DNA from: Flagellimonas sp947499585
GTDB taxonomy: Bacteria; Bacteroidota; Bacteroidia; Flavobacteriales; Flavobacteriaceae
NCBI RefSeq assembly: GCF_044596045.1
Contig: NZ_CP138995.1
Coordinates: 3,100,001 to 3,164,000 of the forward strand
DNA: 64,000 nt
Direction: 5' to 3'
The notes under the pieces are model-generated. The model was not told the origin of the DNA. It searched no databases and worked only from the letters and a program-made list of their open reading frames with translations. Positions within the stretch are counted from its first letter, which is position 1. Every line of letters starts with the position of its first letter. The translations under genes were made by a program, and so were the position numbers. Of this stretch, positions 8,418 to 16,987 are shown one piece after another.

Positions 8418-8440
8418 GATATTACCTATTACTAGGTTCG

Positions 8441-8515
8441 TCGGGGTGGCAGGATTCGAACCTGCGACCTCCGCGTCCCAAACGCGGCGCGATAACCGGG
8501 CTACGCTACACCCCG
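8441..8515 (-). tRNA. tRNA-Pro(TGG)
   Basis: Acceptor arms CGGGGTG (8515-8509) and CACCCCG (8448-8442) pair fully, with A as discriminator at 8441; CCA is not encoded. The anticodon stem CCGCG/CGCGG frames the loop TTTGGGA, giving anticodon TGG. The T arm GCAGG-TTCGAAT-CCTGC is intact. Its 3' end faces the integrase gene, so it is the likely attachment site of the island on the left. Confidence 0.95.
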
Positions 8516-8549
8516 AATTGTGATTATCCTTGTAATTAAAAGAAAATTG

Positions 8550-8633
8550 CGGAGAGAATGGGACTCGAACCCATGCGACACTTACGCGTCGACAGATTAG
8601 CAATCTGCTCCGTTACCACTCCGGCACCTCTCC
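8550..8633 (-). tRNA. tRNA-Ser(GCT)
   Basis: Acceptor GGAGAGG (8633-8627) pairs with TCTCTCC, discriminator G at 8550. The anticodon arm GCAGATT-GCT-AATCTGT gives GCT. A long variable arm (CGACGCGTAAGTGTCG) is present, as expected for a class II serine tRNA. It lies 34 bp upstream of tRNA-Pro on the same strand and is probably cotranscribed. Confidence 0.95.
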
Positions 8634-8748
8634 AATAATCTTACCTGTGTATGAACCTACGCAAAACGCGGATGCAAAAATACCCTTTCATTTGTAACAT
8701 CGCAACTATTTTTCGATTTTTTTAAACCGTAATTATTTAGTAAATAAA

Positions 8749-10785
8749 TTACTCAGGGTACTCCACTCTTAAATGGTAAATATTGGTTAGTTTTTGTTTT
8801 AAAACTTTCTTTACCATTTCTATTTCTTTAAGGGTAATATTGGCGTTTAAAAACTGATTGGCCTGCATTTGCCCTTTTACAATTTTCTCCACAAATTCAT
8901 CAATAATGATGTAAGTTGGGTTCTTTAAACTTTTTGAGGCCGCTTCAACAGAATCTGCTATCATTAAAATTGCAGTCTCTTTGGAAAATGGAATAGGACC
9001 TGGATATCTAAAATCTTTTTCGTCTACTTCTTGTTCCAATTCCTGTTGTTTTTTAAAAAAGTAAAAAACCAAGGTTGTACCGTGATGCGTTCTTATAAAA
9101 TCTATTATCCTATCCGGAAGGTTATTTTTTCTTGCTATTTCAATTCCATGTATCACATGATCAATAATAATCTTTGCGCTTTCCTTAGGCGGCAAATCAT
9201 CATGCGGATTCACGCTTGTTATTTGATTTTCAATAAAAAAACTTGGTTTACCCATCTTTCCAATATCATGATACAAGGCCCCTACCCTAACCAACATGGC
9301 ATTAGCCCCAATTTCGTTGGCAGCAGCTTCTGCAAGATTGGCTACTTGAAGAGAGTGATGAAATGTACCCGGGGCTTTATCCGATAATTCCTTCAATAAC
9401 TTGGAATTGGTATCTGAAAGCTCCAATAGAGAAACATCTGATATTAAACCAAATATTTTTTCATACATATAAATAAGAGGTTGAGCAAAAAGCGTTAAAA
9501 GTCCATTTAAGATGAAAACCCCAAACAGTATCCATTCAATATTTTCAAGATTACCCTCATGGATTGCATGAAACGCAAAATACCCAATAATATATATCAA
9601 CGTAATCTGCCCTACCGAGATAAATAGATTGGCACGTTTATAGAGTTCTGATGCGGTTAAAATGGTTACGATACCTGCAATAATCTGTAAAAAGATATAT
9701 TCAAAACTATTGGGAACCACAAACCCAAGTATAAGAACGGTTAGCACGTGAACAAACAATCCCAATCTAGCGTCAAAAAAGTTTTTAAGAATCAAAGGGA
9801 GAATGCAAAGAGGCACCACATAGACATAGCTCTCATTATTCTTCACCATTAGTGTGGTTGCAAAAACCATTAGCAAAACGTTCACAAAAATGAATGTGAC
9901 CTTATTGTTATTCTGGAATATTTCGGTCCGATACCTTTTTAAGAAAAGGAACAACATAATCAACACTAAGGCTACCAAAATAGTATACCCCAAAAGGATG
10001 AAATAATAATTATCTCCTCGCCATAATTCGGATTCATATTCTTCCTTCAAAGAATTTAGAATCTTAAAATTTTCTGCCTCTACTACTTCACCTTTAGCAA
10101 TGATTAATCTTCCTTCTGAAACTTCACCTCTTGTAAAAGAAATTTTAGATAATTCTTCTTCCAATGCCCTTTCAGTAAGCGCTTCATCAAAAAAGACATT
10201 TGTTTCTATTACTCTAACTATCAATGTTTCCAAAACTTCCTTAGCTGGAGTTCTTTTAGTGGATAAAATTGATGAAACTCTTTTCTTGGACTCAGGTAAA
10301 TCCTTAAAGCTATTGGAACCTAGCGGGCGGGCCTCATTATTCTTAACAAGTAGAATAGAACTGGAAGTTGGCAAATCTTGAAATACACCTACGCCATAAA
10401 TACTATCTAATACTTCCAGTCCAGCATTCTGTATAATTCTTTGTTGTGGGCTTGGGTAGGCACTTTGTGCAAAAAACCCTTCTAAATCGGTTTGTAGTGC
10501 CTTTTTTGCTGCAACAGGTACATCACCATCAAAAGTGTAGTAATCTGTTTTGTTATCACGGAGTGAACGTTGCTCATCAGCTATCTCTACTTCAGTCTTC
10601 TTTATAGAGAAATCAATAGGGGCATATAGGTTTTCATACTGCCAGGGTTTCCCCTTTTGAAATTCATATTTGAACTTACCTCCCTTTGGAAAAAAGAATA
10701 CAATAAGTGCTACAGAAACTAAATACAGAAAATACTTGTAGGCAAGTGATTGATGCTTGTAAACATTATCCAAAGTTTTTCCCAT
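8749..10785 (-). CDS. 7TM-HD phosphodiesterase (PgpH family, probable c-di-AMP hydrolase)
   Basis: About 678 residues from the ATG at 10785. The order is: one N-terminal membrane helix; an extracytoplasmic 7TMR-HDED region (about 60-260); a run of seven membrane helices (about 265-450); and a cytoplasmic HD domain with H-H-S-L-Q-V-A-N, then Y-H-D-I-G-K-M-G-K-P, and further H-x-x-H-G metal ligands. PgpH proteins of this layout hydrolyse cyclic di-AMP; the substrate is inferred from the family. A longer frame could start at the TTG at 10806, but a -7 box TATTTTTG (10811-10804, minus strand) covers that codon, which favours 10785. The gene is divergent from the thiolase gene. Confidence 0.85.
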   Translation of the reverse strand: MGKTLDNVYKHQSLAYKYFLYLVSVALIVFFFPKGGKFKYEFQKGKPWQYENLYAPIDFSIKKTEVEIADEQRSLRDNKTDYYTFDGDVPVAAKKALQTDLEGFFAQSAYPSPQQRIIQNAGLEVLDSIYGVGVFQDLPTSSSILLVKNNEARPLGSNSFKDLPESKKRVSSILSTKRTPAKEVLETLIVRVIETNVFFDEALTERALEEELSKISFTRGEVSEGRLIIAKGEVVEAENFKILNSLKEEYESELWRGDNYYFILLGYTILVALVLIMLFLFLKRYRTEIFQNNNKVTFIFVNVLLMVFATTLMVKNNESYVYVVPLCILPLILKNFFDARLGLFVHVLTVLILGFVVPNSFEYIFLQIIAGIVTILTASELYKRANLFISVGQITLIYIIGYFAFHAIHEGNLENIEWILFGVFILNGLLTLFAQPLIYMYEKIFGLISDVSLLELSDTNSKLLKELSDKAPGTFHHSLQVANLAEAAANEIGANAMLVRVGALYHDIGKMGKPSFFIENQITSVNPHDDLPPKESAKIIIDHVIHGIEIARKNNLPDRIIDFIRTHHGTTLVFYFFKKQQELEQEVDEKDFRYPGPIPFSKETAILMIADSVEAASKSLKNPTYIIIDEFVEKIVKGQMQANQFLNANITLKEIEMVKKVLKQKLTNIYHLRVEYPE

Positions 10786-10803
10786 TCTGTGTACTGTTAG
10801 CAT

Positions 10804-10811
10804 CAAAAATA
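10804..10811 (-). promoter_or_regulatory. -7 box TATTTTTG for the HD phosphodiesterase gene
   Basis: Matches the Bacteroidota -7 consensus TAnnTTTG on the minus strand, 19 bases before the proposed ATG at 10785. No good -33 TTG was found at the standard distance, so confidence is moderate. Confidence 0.45.
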
Positions 10812-10898
10812 GAAAATATAAATAAGAAGTAGTGCTCCTCTTACAGACTAGAGCTTTGCATTTAAATTTAGTATTTTCGCATCAGTAAAAATGCATAC

Positions 10899-12074
10899 AT
10901 GAATAAAGTAGTTATTGTTTCAGCAGTTAGAACTCCAATTGGAAGTTTTATGGGTTCATTGTCAAGTGTTCCCGCACCTAAATTGGGCTCTATTGCCATA
11001 AAAGGAGCATTGGAAAAGATTAATTTAAAACCAGAGCAAGTAGAGGAGGTTTTAATGGGCAACGTTGTACAAGCAGGAACCGGTCAGGCTCCCGCAAGAC
11101 AAGCCGCTATATATGCAGGAATCCCAAATACGGTTCCTTGCACTACAATCAATAAGGTATGTGCTTCTGGCATGAAAGCCATAATGCAAGCAGCACAATC
11201 CATTGCTTTAGGAGAAAATTCTATCGTAGTGGCCGGAGGTATGGAAAACATGAGCCTTATCCCCCATTATGCTTATATGAGAAATGGGCTGAAATTTGGA
11301 CCTGCAACTTTTGTGGATGGTATGCAAAAGGATGGGTTAGTTGATGCTTATGATCAAAATGCCATGGGAGTTTGTGCTGACGCATGTGCCGCAGAGCACA
11401 ACTTTAGTAGGGAAGAACAGGACGCATATGCAATTCAATCTTATAACAGGTCTGCCGAAGCTTGGAAAGCTGGCAAATTTGCCAATGAAGTTGTTCCTGT
11501 TGAAGTTCCCCAACGTAGAGGAGAGCCAATCATTGTTAGCGAAGATGAGGAATATGCTAATGTAAAAATGGAGAAAATCCCTGCGTTAAGACCTGCTTTT
11601 TCCAAAGACGGTACCGTTACTGCTGCCAATGCTTCGACCATCAATGATGGTGCAGCCGCCGTAGTGCTCATGAGCGCAGATAAAGCTTCTGAATTGAACC
11701 TTACTCCTTTAGCAACAATAAAGGGGTATGCTGATGCAGCACATGAACCTGAATGGTTTACCACTGCTCCAGCAAAGGCCTTGCCCAAAGCTTTGGATAG
11801 AGCCGGAGTCCTTATAGAAGATATAGATTTTTTTGAGCTCAATGAAGCCTTTTCTATTGTTGGTCTTGCCAATATGAAGCTTTTGGGTTTACAAGATTCT
11901 AATGTAAACGTAAATGGTGGAGCTGTTTCATTAGGGCATCCTTTGGGTTGCTCAGGAGCACGAATTACGATTACCTTGCTTAACGTACTTGAGCAGAACA
12001 ATGCAAAACTTGGCGCTGCGGCTATTTGTAATGGCGGAGGTGGTGCTTCTGCAATTGTTTTAGAAAGAAATTAA
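10899..12074 (+). CDS. Acetyl-CoA C-acetyltransferase (thiolase)
   Basis: 391 residues, the normal length for the family. Catalytic residues are C88 in N-K-V-C-A-S-G-M-K, H347 in G-H-P-L-G-C-S-G-A, and C377 in C-N-G-G-G-G-A-S-A. It joins or cleaves acetyl-CoA and acetoacetyl-CoA (or longer 3-ketoacyl-CoA) in the cytoplasm. Sequence features match the biosynthetic/degradative acetoacetyl-CoA thiolase group; the exact chain-length preference cannot be read from the sequence. It is followed after 22 bp by the NlpC/P60 hydrolase gene, possibly in one transcript that ends at the hairpin near 12860. Confidence 0.93.
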   Translation: MNKVVIVSAVRTPIGSFMGSLSSVPAPKLGSIAIKGALEKINLKPEQVEEVLMGNVVQAGTGQAPARQAAIYAGIPNTVPCTTINKVCASGMKAIMQAAQSIALGENSIVVAGGMENMSLIPHYAYMRNGLKFGPATFVDGMQKDGLVDAYDQNAMGVCADACAAEHNFSREEQDAYAIQSYNRSAEAWKAGKFANEVVPVEVPQRRGEPIIVSEDEEYANVKMEKIPALRPAFSKDGTVTAANASTINDGAAAVVLMSADKASELNLTPLATIKGYADAAHEPEWFTTAPAKALPKALDRAGVLIEDIDFFELNEAFSIVGLANMKLLGLQDSNVNVNGGAVSLGHPLGCSGARITITLLNVLEQNNAKLGAAAICNGGGGASAIVLERN

Positions 12075-12096
12075 TTTATTCAAGCTCATTAAATAG

Positions 12097-12849
12097 ATGC
12101 AATACGGAATTTGCCATCTAAGTATTGTTCCCATTAGAACACTCCCTGATGATAGCAGCGAAATGGTCTCTCAATTATTGTATGGGGAACATTTTAAAGT
12201 TTTGGAGCATAGAAAAAAATGGAGTAGAATTAGAGTTGCATACGACCATTGTGAAGGTTGGGTTTCCAACAATCAAATTACTTTGATACCCGAAGATGAG
12301 TTTGACATACTAAACTCAAGTGGAAATCAAAGATTTTCATCAGATATTATCTCTCATGTATGTACCAAAGATGAAATGCTGATGCCTATTCTACTCGGGT
12401 CTATGGTTTCTAAAACGGAAGCTTTACAGCACATTTTTGAAGGGAATTACATAGAAGGAGCAAACCAGAAATCAAGTTTGATAGATATTGCTTTGTTATA
12501 CTTGAAAGCACCCTACCAAAGCGGTGGAAAGACTCCGTTTGGCGTGGATTGTTCTGGATTTACTCAAATGGTCTATAAAATAAATGGACATGCACTAAAA
12601 AGAGGTGCCGAACAACAATCCAAACAAGGTGAAGCTTTAAGTTTTATTGAAGAAAGTGAAGCAGGAGATTTAGCTTTTTTTGATAATAATGAAGGAATTA
12701 TTGATCATGTTGGGATTATTTTGAAGGACAACTATATCATCCATGCCCATGGGCATGTGCGCATTGACCGTATTGATCATACGGGTATTTTTAACACGCA
12801 AAAAAAGCAATATACCCATAAGCTCAGGGTTATTAAAAAAGTGATATAA
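12097..12849 (+). CDS. NlpC/P60 cell-wall peptidase with SH3 domains
   Basis: 250 residues. Residues 1-65 form a bacterial SH3 domain (W-S-R-I-R-V...C-E-G-W-V-S-N), a second SH3-like region follows, and the NlpC/P60 catalytic domain covers about 125-250. The triad is C152 (V-D-C-S-G-F), H204 (D-H-V-G-I-I) and H216 (I-I-H-A-H). Such enzymes cut gamma-D-Glu-diamino-acid bonds in peptidoglycan stem peptides (YkfC-like). No clear signal peptide is present, which suggests a role in recycling imported muropeptides rather than acting outside, but this is an inference. Confidence 0.88.
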   Translation: MQYGICHLSIVPIRTLPDDSSEMVSQLLYGEHFKVLEHRKKWSRIRVAYDHCEGWVSNNQITLIPEDEFDILNSSGNQRFSSDIISHVCTKDEMLMPILLGSMVSKTEALQHIFEGNYIEGANQKSSLIDIALLYLKAPYQSGGKTPFGVDCSGFTQMVYKINGHALKRGAEQQSKQGEALSFIEESEAGDLAFFDNNEGIIDHVGIILKDNYIIHAHGHVRIDRIDHTGIFNTQKKQYTHKLRVIKKVI

Positions 12850-12877
12850 AAAAAGCCCCGATTATCGGAGCTTTTTT
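12848..12877. terminator. Bidirectional intrinsic terminator
   Basis: AAAAAGC-C-CCG-ATTAT-CGG-A-GCTTTTTT forms a hairpin with one mismatch, flanked by an A run on the left and a T run on the right. It separates the convergent NlpC/P60 gene and the TPR-protein gene. Confidence 0.8.
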
Positions 12878-12898
12878 ATTTATCAGTACAAGGGAAAA

Positions 12899-14161
12899 TT
12901 ATTCTCCCAGTAGCTTTTTAATTCTCATAAAGTTTTCAGTATCACCCAAAGCACCATATATGTTCTTTAGTTGAGCCAAAACACTTTGATTGTCTGGATT
13001 TGTTTTTAACGCATCCTCCAAGATTTTTCCACCTTCCAAAAACAAATCATCTTTTTGCTTTTTCAATTCATCATATCTTGCAATATCTGATCTTGAGCTG
13101 CCAAGAGTGTTCATTTCATCAATAAGGCCGTTACCTTCGTTTACATAAGTTGTTGAAAGGTTCAATAGGGCATTAATGTAACCAGGATCAATCGCCAAAG
13201 TCTTTTTATATGCTTCTCTGGCCTCTTCCAAGTTACCTTGCTCCATATTTATAACGCCAATATTATAAAGCAAATCTGCATTATCAGGAGCCATGTCAGA
13301 AGCTTCGGCCATCAAAACCTTGAATTTATCCTTATCACCCATGGCATAGTATAAATTAGCTTCACCTAAAACCAAGTTAACATCATTTGGATCTACTGCT
13401 CTTGCCTCTGCATATGCTGCTAGGGCTTTGTCATTATCTCCCAATTGTTGGTTTATTAAGGCAATGTTTTTTACAATTTCAGCCTTTTTTGAAGGAGATT
13501 TTTCTTCTTTTGGATCCTTATGGGTTCCAGCTTTAACATAAAGGTCCCTGGTATTCTTGTCCATGGTCTCAACTTCTCCGGTTTCAATATTTACCGCAGT
13601 GAAAGTAACATCACTACCATCATAGCCAACTTCCTTCAGCTCATCATAATATTCCAATGACTTCTCGTAGTTTTGACCATTTACCGCACTACTGGCAGCA
13701 TAGTATAAATAGAGTGTGTCTGTTGGACTCAATTTATATGCCTGGTACAGTTTTTCAGCGGCTTCTCCAAATTTCTTGTCGTTATTGTCCGCAACGGCAG
13801 CATTTACTAAATCTGCTGTTATTTGGGCCAAACTCTGTCTAGCCACTGTAGTGTATTTTTCTTTACCAGCTGCTTCCTCAATAGTAATGACTTTGTTAAA
13901 AGCATCAATTGCGGGTTGAAAAGCTGTTGCATCTCCTTTCTTGGCCAAATCAGAATAAGTATTACCCTTAACAGCGTAATATTGTGCTTGTACTTTGGCA
14001 TCAGCAGCATCAATTAAAGATGCAGCTCCATCCAGAGCGGTCTTAGCACTTTCGGAATCTCCTACTTTAAGTGCTTTTTCTGCTGCCTTGATTTCATTTT
14101 TTTGGGAAAAGCCCATCGTAGAAATCCCTATGGCTAGTAGTATTAAAACTTTAGTCTTCAT
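12899..14161 (-). CDS. Periplasmic tetratricopeptide-repeat protein
   Basis: 420 residues with an N-terminal signal peptide (M-K-T-K-V-L-I-L-L-A-I-G... cleaved near F-S-Q). Helical TPR units follow, clearest at about 225-335 (A-L-I-N-Q-Q-L-G-D-N-D-K-A-L-A-A-Y-A and Y-N-I-G-V-I-N-M-E-Q-G-N-L-E-E-A-R-E-A-Y). It probably acts as a protein-interaction scaffold in the periplasm; no enzyme motif is present. It lies 33 bp downstream of gyrA on the same strand and is likely cotranscribed with it. Confidence 0.8.
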   Translation of the reverse strand: MKTKVLILLAIGISTMGFSQKNEIKAAEKALKVGDSESAKTALDGAASLIDAADAKVQAQYYAVKGNTYSDLAKKGDATAFQPAIDAFNKVITIEEAAGKEKYTTVARQSLAQITADLVNAAVADNNDKKFGEAAEKLYQAYKLSPTDTLYLYYAASSAVNGQNYEKSLEYYDELKEVGYDGSDVTFTAVNIETGEVETMDKNTRDLYVKAGTHKDPKEEKSPSKKAEIVKNIALINQQLGDNDKALAAYAEARAVDPNDVNLVLGEANLYYAMGDKDKFKVLMAEASDMAPDNADLLYNIGVINMEQGNLEEAREAYKKTLAIDPGYINALLNLSTTYVNEGNGLIDEMNTLGSSRSDIARYDELKKQKDDLFLEGGKILEDALKTNPDNQSVLAQLKNIYGALGDTENFMRIKKLLGE

Positions 14162-14194
14162 TTTAAATGTAATTATAATTATTAGTGTTTATGT

Positions 14195-16726
14195 TTACTC
14201 TTTTGTTTCATCTGAACTATTATCAATTGCTGTGCCATCTTCTCCATTAACCTCAATATCAAGGATATCCACTTCATCTACGGCATCTTCGTCCTTCATA
14301 ACCTTAGCAACGGCAGCAATGGAGTCATTATCCTTTAAATTAATGAGTCTCACACCTTGCGTAGCTCTTCCCATAACCCTTAAATCCTCAACGCTGGTTC
14401 TAATAGCAATACCTGATTTATTAATGATCATTAAATCATCCGAATCAGAAACATTTTTGATGGCAACCAAATTACCCGTTTTATCAGTAACCGAGATTGT
14501 TTTGACTCCTTTACCTCCTCTGTTGGTAACTCTATAATCATCAATAGTTGAACGTTTTCCGTATCCGTTTTCAGAAACTACTAAGATATCATCCTCAAAG
14601 TTATGCACTGAAACCATGCCTATAACCTCATCATCAACATTGGCCAGGGTAATCCCACGCACTCCAGAAGCATTTCTGCCCATAGGTCTGGTCTTTCCTT
14701 CTTCAAAACGAATTGCCTTACCAGATTTCAACCCTAAGAAAATTTGACTGGTACCCGTGGTTAACTTAGCTTCAAGCAATTCATCTTCATCTCTAATGGT
14801 TATTGCATTAATACCATTTTGACGTGGTCTTGAATATTGCTCCAAAGAGGTCTTTTTAACAGTACCTTTTTTGGTGGCCATAATCACATAATGACCATTA
14901 ACATAATCTTCATCCTTTAAATCTTGAGTACAAATAAAGGCTTTAACCTTATCTTCATTTTCAATATTGATTAGATTCTGAATGGCTCTTCCTTTGGATG
15001 TTCTACTTCCTTCTGGTATTTCATAAACACGCATCCAGAAACATTTTCCTTTTTGTGTAAAGAACAACATGTATTGGTGGTTGGTCCCCACAAAAAGATG
15101 TTCCAAGAAATCTTCATTTCGTGTTGAAGACGCTTTCTGGCCTACTCCACCTCTATTCTGCGTCTTATATTCTGTTAAAGGTGTTCTTTTAATGTATCCC
15201 GCATGCGAAATTGTTATAACAACCTGCTCATCAGGAATCATATCTTCAATGCTCAAATCACCACCTGCAAAATTTATTTCTGACCTTCTTTCATCCCCAT
15301 ACTTATCCTTTACCTCTTGCAATTCATCTTTAATGATTTGCATTCTTCTTTCTTTCTTATCAAGGATGTCTTTTAAATCTTCTATGGTTTTTTTAAGCTC
15401 ATCATATTCTTCCCTCAACTTATCTTGTTCCAGTCCTGTAAGCTGGCGCAAGCGCATTTCTACAATAGCTTTGGCCTGAATTTCGGTCAGTTTGAAGCGC
15501 TCCATCAAGGTGGCTCTCGCTTCATCAACATTCGAAGAAGCCCTGATTATCGCAATTACCTCATCAATATTATCAGAAGCTATGATAAGACCTTCAAGGA
15601 TATGTGCTCGGTCTTCTGCTTTTTTAAGCTCGAACTTGGTTCTTCTAACCACTACTTCATGTCTATGCTCAACAAAATAGTGGATAATTTCTTTAAGATT
15701 GAGCAATCTTGGTCTTCCGTTTACAAGAGCAATATTATTAACACTGAAAGAGGATTGTAATGCCGTGTATTTGTACAGCATGTTCAGAACAATGTTAGGA
15801 ATGGCATCTCGTTTTAAAATGTAAACGATGCGCATACCTTTTCTATCTGATTCATCACGAATTGTAGAAATTCCCTCAATCTTTTTGTCATTGACAAGGT
15901 CAGCAGTCTTTTTAATCATGTCTGCCTTATTGACCTGGTATGGAATCTCTGTCACAATGATACATTCTCTACCCTGCACTTCTTCAAAAGTAGCTTTGGC
16001 TCGCATTACGACGCGTCCTCTACCAGTATGAAAAGCTTCTTTAACGCCATCATAACCATAAATGATACCTCCAGTAGGAAAATCTGGTGCTTTTATATGG
16101 GTTATTAGCTCATCTATTTCAATATCGTTATTTTCAATATAGGCAACAGTACCATCAACTACTTCGCATAAGTTGTGGGGAGCCATATTAGTTGCCATAC
16201 CTACTGCAATACCAGATGCTCCATTCACCAATAAGCTTGGAACACGTGTTGGGAGAACGGTAGGTTCTTTTAAAGAATCATCAAAATTTAACTGATGATC
16301 AACGGTATCTTTATCAATATCCGCTAACATATCATCAGCTATCTTACGCATTCTTGCTTCAGTATAACGCATTGCTGCAGGACTGTCTCCATCTACTGAA
16401 CCAAAGTTCCCCTGTCCATCAACAAGCATATACCTCAAACTCCATTCCTGTGCCATACGCACCATTGAATCATAGACCGAGGTGTCACCATGTGGGTGAT
16501 ACTTACCTAATACCTCCCCTACAATACGGGCAGATTTCTTGTGTGCACTATTGGATCTAACACCTAATTCGTGCATACCATACAATACCCTTCTATGAAC
16601 AGGTTTAAGTCCGTCCCTTACATCTGGCAGGGCACGTGACACAATGACCGACATTGAATAATCAATGTAGGCAGATTTCATCTCATCTTCAATGTTGATA
16701 GGAATTAACTTTTCTCCTTCCGCCAT
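14195..16726 (-). CDS. gyrA: DNA gyrase subunit A
   Basis: 843 residues. The N-terminal winged-helix/tower part carries the catalytic tyrosine Y121 (A-A-M-R-Y-T-E-A-R-M). The quinolone-determining region reads H-P-H-G-D-T-S-V-Y-D: T82 sits at the E. coli S83 position and D86 at the D87 position. Thr at this site occurs naturally in some bacteria and need not mean resistance. The C-terminal beta-pinwheel starts near 510 with a GyrA-box-like Q-N-R-G-G-V-G and ends in an acidic tail. With GyrB it introduces negative supercoils using ATP. The N-terminus M-A-E-G-E-K-L-I-P-I-N-I-E-D-E-M fixes the start. Confidence 0.97.
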   Translation of the reverse strand: MAEGEKLIPINIEDEMKSAYIDYSMSVIVSRALPDVRDGLKPVHRRVLYGMHELGVRSNSAHKKSARIVGEVLGKYHPHGDTSVYDSMVRMAQEWSLRYMLVDGQGNFGSVDGDSPAAMRYTEARMRKIADDMLADIDKDTVDHQLNFDDSLKEPTVLPTRVPSLLVNGASGIAVGMATNMAPHNLCEVVDGTVAYIENNDIEIDELITHIKAPDFPTGGIIYGYDGVKEAFHTGRGRVVMRAKATFEEVQGRECIIVTEIPYQVNKADMIKKTADLVNDKKIEGISTIRDESDRKGMRIVYILKRDAIPNIVLNMLYKYTALQSSFSVNNIALVNGRPRLLNLKEIIHYFVEHRHEVVVRRTKFELKKAEDRAHILEGLIIASDNIDEVIAIIRASSNVDEARATLMERFKLTEIQAKAIVEMRLRQLTGLEQDKLREEYDELKKTIEDLKDILDKKERRMQIIKDELQEVKDKYGDERRSEINFAGGDLSIEDMIPDEQVVITISHAGYIKRTPLTEYKTQNRGGVGQKASSTRNEDFLEHLFVGTNHQYMLFFTQKGKCFWMRVYEIPEGSRTSKGRAIQNLINIENEDKVKAFICTQDLKDEDYVNGHYVIMATKKGTVKKTSLEQYSRPRQNGINAITIRDEDELLEAKLTTGTSQIFLGLKSGKAIRFEEGKTRPMGRNASGVRGITLANVDDEVIGMVSVHNFEDDILVVSENGYGKRSTIDDYRVTNRGGKGVKTISVTDKTGNLVAIKNVSDSDDLMIINKSGIAIRTSVEDLRVMGRATQGVRLINLKDNDSIAAVAKVMKDEDAVDEVDILDIEVNGEDGTAIDNSSDETKE

Positions 16727-16987
16727 GCTAAAATCTTGTAGTTTTTTGTGGTTAAAATATCATGCCAATATACGCAAAATCGTACCTTTCAAAACAACTG
16801 ATGCTTACTTTATTAAAAAAATTATCAACAGTATTACTTTCGATTTAATATCAGTAATAAAGCTATGTTAAACCTTGTAAAAAGTGTCCCTTATTTCGAC
16901 TTTAACTACTACTTTATCGAATATGGGTACAGTATTTGACTACGGTAAGGATACTTTTATTAATTTTAATTGCTGAAAAGGAAGTGT

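Noticed and set aside
8397..8603. 68-codon leftward ORF
   Set aside because: It lies across the tRNA-Ser and tRNA-Pro genes.
14500..16560. GyrA quinolone resistance from T82
   Set aside because: Thr at the S83-equivalent site is a natural variant in various bacteria; no claim can be made from one sequence.
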